Notes under the pieces: generated by a model
The model's input: the letters and a program-made list of their open reading frames with translations, nothing else
Databases searched by the model: none
Told to the model about the DNA's origin: nothing
In this document: piece by piece, positions 57,367 through 61,623 of the stretch
Position numbering within the stretch: position 1 is the first letter of the stretch
Layout: every line of letters begins with the position of its first letter
Position numbers and translations under genes: made by a program
NCBI GenBank assembly: GCA_964405375.1
Contig: CAYONQ010000001.1
Location: 1 to 61,623 of the forward strand
Length of the DNA stretch: 61,623 nucleotides
Origin: CAYONQ01 sp964405375
GTDB taxonomy: Bacteria; Planctomycetota; Phycisphaerae; Sedimentisphaerales; Anaerobacaceae
Direction of reading: 5' to 3'

Positions 57367-58959
57367 TTATTCGCCACGAATCGCACGCAAACACGACATC
57401 GCCTTGTGCTCGGTCTCCTCGAACTCGGTCTTCGGGACACTGTCGTGCACGATGCCCGCACCAACCCGAATATAGGCGGTATGATTCTTGACCTGCAGCG
57501 ACCTTATTGTTATGCAGCTGTCGAACTGGCCGTCCACCGTCAGATAGCAAACCGCCCCGCCGTAGTAGCCGCGCTTGGTCTTCTCAAGCCGGCGAATTAT
57601 CTTCATCGCCTCAATCTTCGGAGCGCCCGTAAGCGTGCCCATATTCATCGTGGCAAGATAGGCGTTCAAGGCATCAAGACCATCAGCAAGTGTGCCTTTA
57701 ACGTTACTTACCAGATGCTGCACCGAGGCGTACTTCTCGACCGTCAGCAGCTCGGTAACGATTCTGCTGCCCGGCCGGGCCACACGTGCAATATCGTTTC
57801 TGGCCAAATCGACCAACATTATATGCTCGGCCAATTCCTTATGGTCGAGCTTCAATTCCGCCTCATACCTAAAATCAGTGTCGGCATCGATAGTATCTCC
57901 GACCCTGCCCCTGGGCTTTGTGCCGGCTATAGGCCGAATCTCCACATTACGCGGCTCTGTCCCGCTGACACGCAGGTTCAATTCCGGACTGGAGCCAAGC
58001 AGTATCGTATTGGGGGTATTTAGATAAAACATATACGGCGAAGGATTTAATTTCCTCAGCCGTTTGTAAATATCTAACGGCTCATCCGGACAGGGCTCAA
58101 TCCTGGTCCTGCTCAAGACCACCTGAAAAATATCGCCGTCAATAATGTGCCGCTTGGCGGTCTTGACCATCTCCTCGTACTCCGGCTGACTTGTATCAGC
58201 CGACGACTCTGCAAGCGGGCCGGCATACTCCCGCACCTTCGGCACATCAAGTTGTGCAATGCTGGAATAGTAATCAAGGCACTGCTGTGCCTCGGCGATT
58301 ATCTGCTCACGGTCGCCGTCGGTTATCACGCAATTGACAATCACGAAACCTTCCCCTGCCTTGTGGTCACATAGAAATATATTGTCGGCAAAGTAAAGCT
58401 CATAATCGGGATTGCCCAGCAGGTCGTCTTCATTGGGCGGAAGTTCCTCAAACTGGTCTATGAAATCGTAGCTTATAGCCCCGAGCAGTCCGCAGTTTAC
58501 GCGAAACGGCTTGCTGGCTAACCGAAACGCAAACGCCACCGCCCGCAGCACATCCATCTGATTTACGCTCGTCAGCCGGCTCCGCTCATCAACTATTTCT
58601 TTAGTTTGTTTAATCCTGCCGGTAATTTGCTCGTCGCCGAATTTGACCGATTCGCAGAAAGCGAACCTGTCCTTATCGGCTGATAGATATTTCAGCATTC
58701 GGCTGCCGGTATCGCTCAGGGCCTTTATGGTAAACTCGGCACCGGTGCCGGTAAGATATAGCGCCGGCCTTGCTGTACCGAAACTGAGTGCATTTTCCGC
58801 TAAATAGTCGCTCGCCTCGAGCAAGCAGCAATTCTTTGCCCGGCCGTAGTCGCTGAGCCGCGCAAAGAAATCCACCGGCTCAGCTATGTCAATCTCTTTG
58901 ACAATCGGCACAATCTCGCCGGGCGAGGCATCAAGTATTATCTCTCGATAATCTTCCAT
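57367..58959 (-). CDS. trpE: Anthranilate synthase component I
   Basis: 530 aa. N-terminal regulatory domain with LLEASDY (the LLES-type Trp feedback motif), and chorismate-binding core with QVVLSRTRIEP, NPSPYMFYLNT, IAGTKPRGR, GTLTGAPKIEAM and GYYGGAVCYL. Makes anthranilate with TrpG. First gene of the operon; 360 nt separate it from the attenuator. SD weak (GTGAG). Confidence 0.97.
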   Translation of the reverse strand: MEDYREIILDASPGEIVPIVKEIDIAEPVDFFARLSDYGRAKNCCLLEASDYLAENALSFGTARPALYLTGTGAEFTIKALSDTGSRMLKYLSADKDRFAFCESVKFGDEQITGRIKQTKEIVDERSRLTSVNQMDVLRAVAFAFRLASKPFRVNCGLLGAISYDFIDQFEELPPNEDDLLGNPDYELYFADNIFLCDHKAGEGFVIVNCVITDGDREQIIAEAQQCLDYYSSIAQLDVPKVREYAGPLAESSADTSQPEYEEMVKTAKRHIIDGDIFQVVLSRTRIEPCPDEPLDIYKRLRKLNPSPYMFYLNTPNTILLGSSPELNLRVSGTEPRNVEIRPIAGTKPRGRVGDTIDADTDFRYEAELKLDHKELAEHIMLVDLARNDIARVARPGSRIVTELLTVEKYASVQHLVSNVKGTLADGLDALNAYLATMNMGTLTGAPKIEAMKIIRRLEKTKRGYYGGAVCYLTVDGQFDSCITIRSLQVKNHTAYIRVGAGIVHDSVPKTEFEETEHKAMSCLRAIRGE

Positions 58960-59001
58960 TTCTCACATCACGTAACACTATGTTGAAAACTCGCAACGAC
59001 C

Positions 59002-59140
59002 GTCATTCCTTCGCTTCGCTCCGCCATTAGGTGCTCTGCGGAAAGGACAGGTCTGAACACGGCAACAGCAAAGTGAAGAATCTCCTTACCGCTCGAAAAC
59101 GGTGAGATTTTTCGCCCATTTTCGGCGGACTCAGAATGAC
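59002..59140. repeat. GTCATTC...GAATGAC dispersed element in the trp leader
   Basis: Ends are inverted: GTCATTC (59002) and GAATGAC (59140), with CTCCGCC / GGCGGA next in. Inside is GAATCTCC...GGTGAGAT (59078-59109), a bulged hairpin. Related to the common GTCATTCTGAG...GAATCTC type of repeat. It sits inside the trp transcript between terminator and trpE. Confidence 0.65.
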
Positions 59141-59319
59141 ACCGAAGCTTCTCAATGGCGCAATTTCGTAGCTGTTTTTTGCATTTTTTCACAATTATTC
59201 CTCACTTTTTTCTTTTTTTTTTGCAATTTCTCTTCGCTTTTTTACATCTTTTCGCAATTTTTCTCCACTTTTCTACCTTTCTTAAGCAGCTTTTACCCCA
59301 AAATCACCCAAAATACAAT

Positions 59320-59404
59320 AAAAAACGCAGCTTGCTATCCGACAGGCTGCGTTTTTTCACAAATACAATAATTTCTTAACAGCAAATTACCGCTCACCTG
59401 CCGG
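59320..59404 (-). terminator. trp attenuator: antiterminator and terminator
   Basis: Minus strand order: region 1 CCTGCAGG (59411-59418), region 2 CCGGCAGG (59397-59404), region 3 CCTGTCGG (59339-59346), region 4 GCTGCG (about 59326-59331). Regions 2 and 3 pair over 8 bp (one G.U), region 3 neighbourhood and 4 form the terminator AAAAAACGCAGC / GCTGCGTTTTTT (59320-59357). Region 1 CCTGC pairs region 2 GCAGG. Classic 1:2, 2:3, 3:4 choice. The terminator is bidirectional. Confidence 0.9.
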
Positions 59405-59406
59405 AC

Positions 59407-59460
59407 TTATCCTGCAGGCCACCACCACTCAATGGTATTTTTACGGTTAATTTGCCTCAT
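59407..59460 (-). CDS. trpL: trp leader peptide (17 aa, three consecutive Trp)
   Basis: MRQINRKNTIEWWWPAG, coded by ATG AGG ... TGG TGG TGG CCT GCA GGA TAA on the minus strand. It precedes the trp terminator by ~50 nt and overlaps region 1. Low Trp would stall the ribosome on the three Trp codons, mask region 1 and free region 2 to pair with 3. There is no SD; the -10 box ends 9 nt before the ATG, so the mRNA may begin at or next to it. Confidence 0.88.
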   Translation of the reverse strand: MRQINRKNTIEWWWPAG

Positions 59461-59469
59461 AATACTGAC

Positions 59470-59498
59470 ATTAAACCAATTCCATTCAACTTTGTCAA
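59470..59498 (-). promoter_or_regulatory. trp operon promoter
   Basis: Minus strand TTGACA (59493-59498), exactly 17 nt, TTTAAT (59470-59475). Perfect -35. Only 9 nt separate the -10 from the trpL ATG. Confidence 0.88.
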
Positions 59499-59569
59499 GC
59501 AGAAATGAGGTACTACACCTCTCGCTATTAAGCCGGCTTACGTGCCATAATGCATTTTTCTGATTTTAA

Positions 59570-59788
59570 AGAGATTGGCTTGAAACAGCAGGGAAAAACA
59601 GTAAAAAAGTAATCAAGCAGTGGCGAAATTTAAGCTCCCTGCTTAATCAAAGAATAACGCTTATATTCAATAACACTGAATTTACCGGCAACTGCACCGG
59701 TATAGACCCTGAAAGGGGCTTAATCCTGCAATTAGACACCGGCGGGGTAAGAATGTTCGACGCCGCTCACACAACAATCGCAAAATAA
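59570..59788 (+). pseudogene. birA: Remnant of biotin-protein ligase (BirA) C-terminal domain
   Basis: A 72-codon frame without a start. It reads KQWRNLSSLLNQRITLIFNN, then GIDPERGLILQLDTGGVRMF and DAAHTTIAK, matching the BirA C-terminal SH3-like domain (EWR.LS..LG, V...G.GIDP..GL.L..DGG). The catalytic N-terminal and central domains are absent; upstream is the trp promoter. So it is a 5'-truncated gene fragment left by deletion, or the end of a gene broken elsewhere. TAA at 59786-59788. Confidence 0.7.
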
Positions 59789-59803
59789 AAACATATCTAT
59801 GTG

Positions 59804-61387
59804 TCAATGACTTACCCATTCCGCGAACAACGAAAGCTCTTGCGGAGTATAACCATTCTTGTCCTTAGCGTTTATATCAGCACCCTTGTTAATCAACAAC
59901 TGTTCTATACTCTGGTGACCAAACACACTTGCATAGTGCAGCGGCGTCTGTTCAGATCGATTTGCGGCATCAACAGCGGCGCCACTACCCAGAAACAACT
60001 TCACAATTTCAGCATGTCCCCACTGTGCTGCCGAATGAAGTGGTGTATCGCCTACCACAAAAACCACCCGTATCAATCCCATTATCTGAAGTCTTGGATT
60101 TCGCTGTTGCTTTGCCCTAGCCCGACGGTACCTCAACAGCTCAGAAATCGTATCAAAATCATCCGGCGGAATCGCGTCAATGTTACTTCTCGCTTCGGAT
60201 GCCTTGGTGTTAACATTCGCCCCCGCTTGCAGCAAGAGTTGTACTATATCGTTATGCCCTTTTGCCGCTGCCCAATGTAGCGCACTTTCGCCACTTTTTC
60301 CTTGTTTGTTAACATCAACTCCGCTTTCTAACAACATCCTCACAACCGCCCTATTACCTAAAGCCGCCGCCAAATGCAAACTCGGCAGGCCGAACCTGCT
60401 CGTCCCATTTGGGTCTGCACCATGCGCCAAAAGGAGTTCGGCTATCTCGGTCTCACCGGCCCGGACTGCTGTGCCCAACACCGACTCCCGCAAACCGCTG
60501 TCTACAGCATTGGCCAGTGACGGATTACCCCGGAGCAGCTCCTCTACCTTCTGCAGGTCTCCGAGCCAGGCCGCATCGCTGATTGCGTACTCTGCTCCTC
60601 GCGAGACAAGAAGGCGGGCCGTTGCTTTCATTGCTTTTTCATCAACGGTTCTATCCACTGCTTGTACCGCCCAGTTCAGCGCTGTCAATCCCCGGTCATC
60701 TCGGGCTTTTATATCTGCTCCGCTTGCCAAAAGAAGCTCAGCCACCTTCCGCCTGCCGCGCTTTGCAGCCCAATGAAGCGGAGTTTGGCCATACTTGCTC
60801 TTTGCATCCACTTTGGCCCCATGTTTTATAAGCACCTTTGCCGCCTCTGTGGCTCCGTCTTTTGCGATGAAATGCAAAGGCGTAATATCCAGCTTGTCCT
60901 GCCAGTTAACGTCGGCGCCATTGGCAATTAATGCCTCGGCAACATCGCCATTTGATGCATAACATAAAGGCGACCGCTGCAACTTGTGTTGTTCACCATT
61001 TATATCACCACCATAAGATACAAGAGGCGCCACCACATTTGCGTGTCCTCCCCTAGCTGCTACCTCAAGCGCGGACACACCATGTTCGTCTCGCACGTTG
61101 GCTTCGGCGCCTTTGGAAAGTAACAGTTCGACAAGATCGCTATGCCCATACATTACAGCAAGGTGCAGGGCAGGTATACGTATGCCCTTGCCCCTGGTAT
61201 TAACCGCAGACACAAGATTCGGGTCATTTGTTAAGAACTGCTGAACAGCTTTGAGGTCGCCGGCGATTATAGCGTCGAAATATGTATTTTGTATTTCGAC
61301 CTCAGTAGCACCCCTGGCTTGGCTATAAAACAGCAACCCCAAACTTAAGACCAAGACTGAAGATAGCATTATCTTGCGTTTACTCAT
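59804..61387 (-). CDS. Secreted ankyrin-repeat protein
   Basis: 527 aa. Signal peptide MSKRKIMLSSVLVLSLGLLF to about ARGA, then ~12 ankyrin repeats from residue 30 to the end, e.g. GIRIPALHLAVMYGHSDLVE, DITPLHFIAKDGATEAAKVL, GQTPLHWAAKRGRRKVAELL. One spacer (about 405-440: SNIDAIPPDDFDTISELLRY) is non-canonical. Likely a periplasmic or surface protein-binding scaffold; partner unknown. AGAGGA SD. Convergent with the birA remnant. Confidence 0.93.
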   Translation of the reverse strand: MSKRKIMLSSVLVLSLGLLFYSQARGATEVEIQNTYFDAIIAGDLKAVQQFLTNDPNLVSAVNTRGKGIRIPALHLAVMYGHSDLVELLLSKGAEANVRDEHGVSALEVAARGGHANVVAPLVSYGGDINGEQHKLQRSPLCYASNGDVAEALIANGADVNWQDKLDITPLHFIAKDGATEAAKVLIKHGAKVDAKSKYGQTPLHWAAKRGRRKVAELLLASGADIKARDDRGLTALNWAVQAVDRTVDEKAMKATARLLVSRGAEYAISDAAWLGDLQKVEELLRGNPSLANAVDSGLRESVLGTAVRAGETEIAELLLAHGADPNGTSRFGLPSLHLAAALGNRAVVRMLLESGVDVNKQGKSGESALHWAAAKGHNDIVQLLLQAGANVNTKASEARSNIDAIPPDDFDTISELLRYRRARAKQQRNPRLQIMGLIRVVFVVGDTPLHSAAQWGHAEIVKLFLGSGAAVDAANRSEQTPLHYASVFGHQSIEQLLINKGADINAKDKNGYTPQELSLFAEWVSH

Positions 61388-61623
61388 TATCTTATCCTCT
61401 CTGTCAAATCCGCCTTTATTAGTTTATTATAGCACCTTATTCGTCCGAAGGCCCGCAAAATCTGATTTAATGATATGTTTTGCGCCCAACCCATTCGATT
61501 CTGCGAAAAAAACCAAACCTCAGGCTCCATCCTCGACTTTATCTGCCAGCCATATTTTGCTATGCCTTTGGCGTGACCCCCGAAAACTGTACCATTGTCA
61601 ATTAGAGAGTATCCGATAAAATC

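Noticed and set aside
59320..59460. T-box riboswitch for trp
   Set aside because: No T-box sequence or specifier loop; the Trp-codon leader peptide and 1-2-3-4 stems fit ribosome-mediated attenuation.
61560..61610. Possible insertion-sequence end (GTGACCCCCGAAAACTGTACC)
   Set aside because: One end only, no transposase and no second inverted copy in the window.

Overview
The window reads as a chromosomal segment of a Planctomycetota bacterium, most likely class Phycisphaerae. This is inference from gene content: a secreted pectate lyase with a dockerin-like paired EF-hand N-terminus, DUF4838 and DUF362 Tat proteins, a TMTC-like TPR membrane protein, a FlgI-like lipoprotein, fused AmmeMemoRadiSam proteins, an LpxL-type acyltransferase, and many short dispersed repeats at gene ends. 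The 16S 5' end carries a GGG in place of the usual AGAG of the 27F site. I saw no tRNA, CRISPR array, phage or intact insertion sequence.

Layout. 1-0.75 kb: 5' part of a 16S rRNA gene on the minus strand with boxA and promoter. 1-9.6 kb: FlgI-like HEAT lipoprotein, SMC, a zinc-ribbon membrane protein, and an M16 peptidase pair (one zinc-less, one active). 10-14 kb: FolC, a Ser/Thr kinase with four zinc ribbons, and a PP2C phosphatase. 14.1-20.9 kb: a tightly coupled operon of AmrS radical SAM enzyme, a 60-aa Tat-like peptide, a Memo-AMMECR1 fusion, and a 1336-aa fusion of spermidine-synthase-like, FMN-binding and NapH/NosR-type 4Fe-4S modules. 21-27.3 kb (minus): pectate lyase, DUF362 and DUF4838 proteins. 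27.5-43 kb: cell-envelope glycan genes (nucleotide-sugar dehydrogenase, GT4, two polytopic TPR proteins, DegT aminotransferase), a secreted transglutaminase-like protein, an RNase Z-like enzyme, DUF434, and a frameshifted trypsin-TPR protein. 43.5-46.5 kb: HTH-receiver regulator, LpxL-like acyltransferase, an Arg-rich protein, a second copy of a DUF2007 gene, and a bacterial histone. 47-51.8 kb: alpha-glucan cluster (GT4/GT5-like synthase, GH57, debranching enzyme). 52.9-59.5 kb (minus): trpEGDFBA without trpC, led by a complete ribosome-mediated attenuator whose leader peptide has three consecutive Trp codons. 59.6-61.4 kb: a BirA C-terminal remnant and an ankyrin-repeat protein.

Strongest observations: (1) the trp attenuator, with leader peptide, competing hairpins and a promoter so close that the leader mRNA may start at its ATG; (2) the AmmeMemoRadiSam-redox operon ending in a triple fusion; (3) a histone-fold protein divergent from a duplicated DUF2007 gene; (4) three promoters placed 8-9 nt before start codons with no Shine-Dalgarno site, suggesting leaderless transcripts; (5) a one-base C insertion splitting the protease-TPR gene; (6) dispersed repeats that form gene tails and gene spacers.
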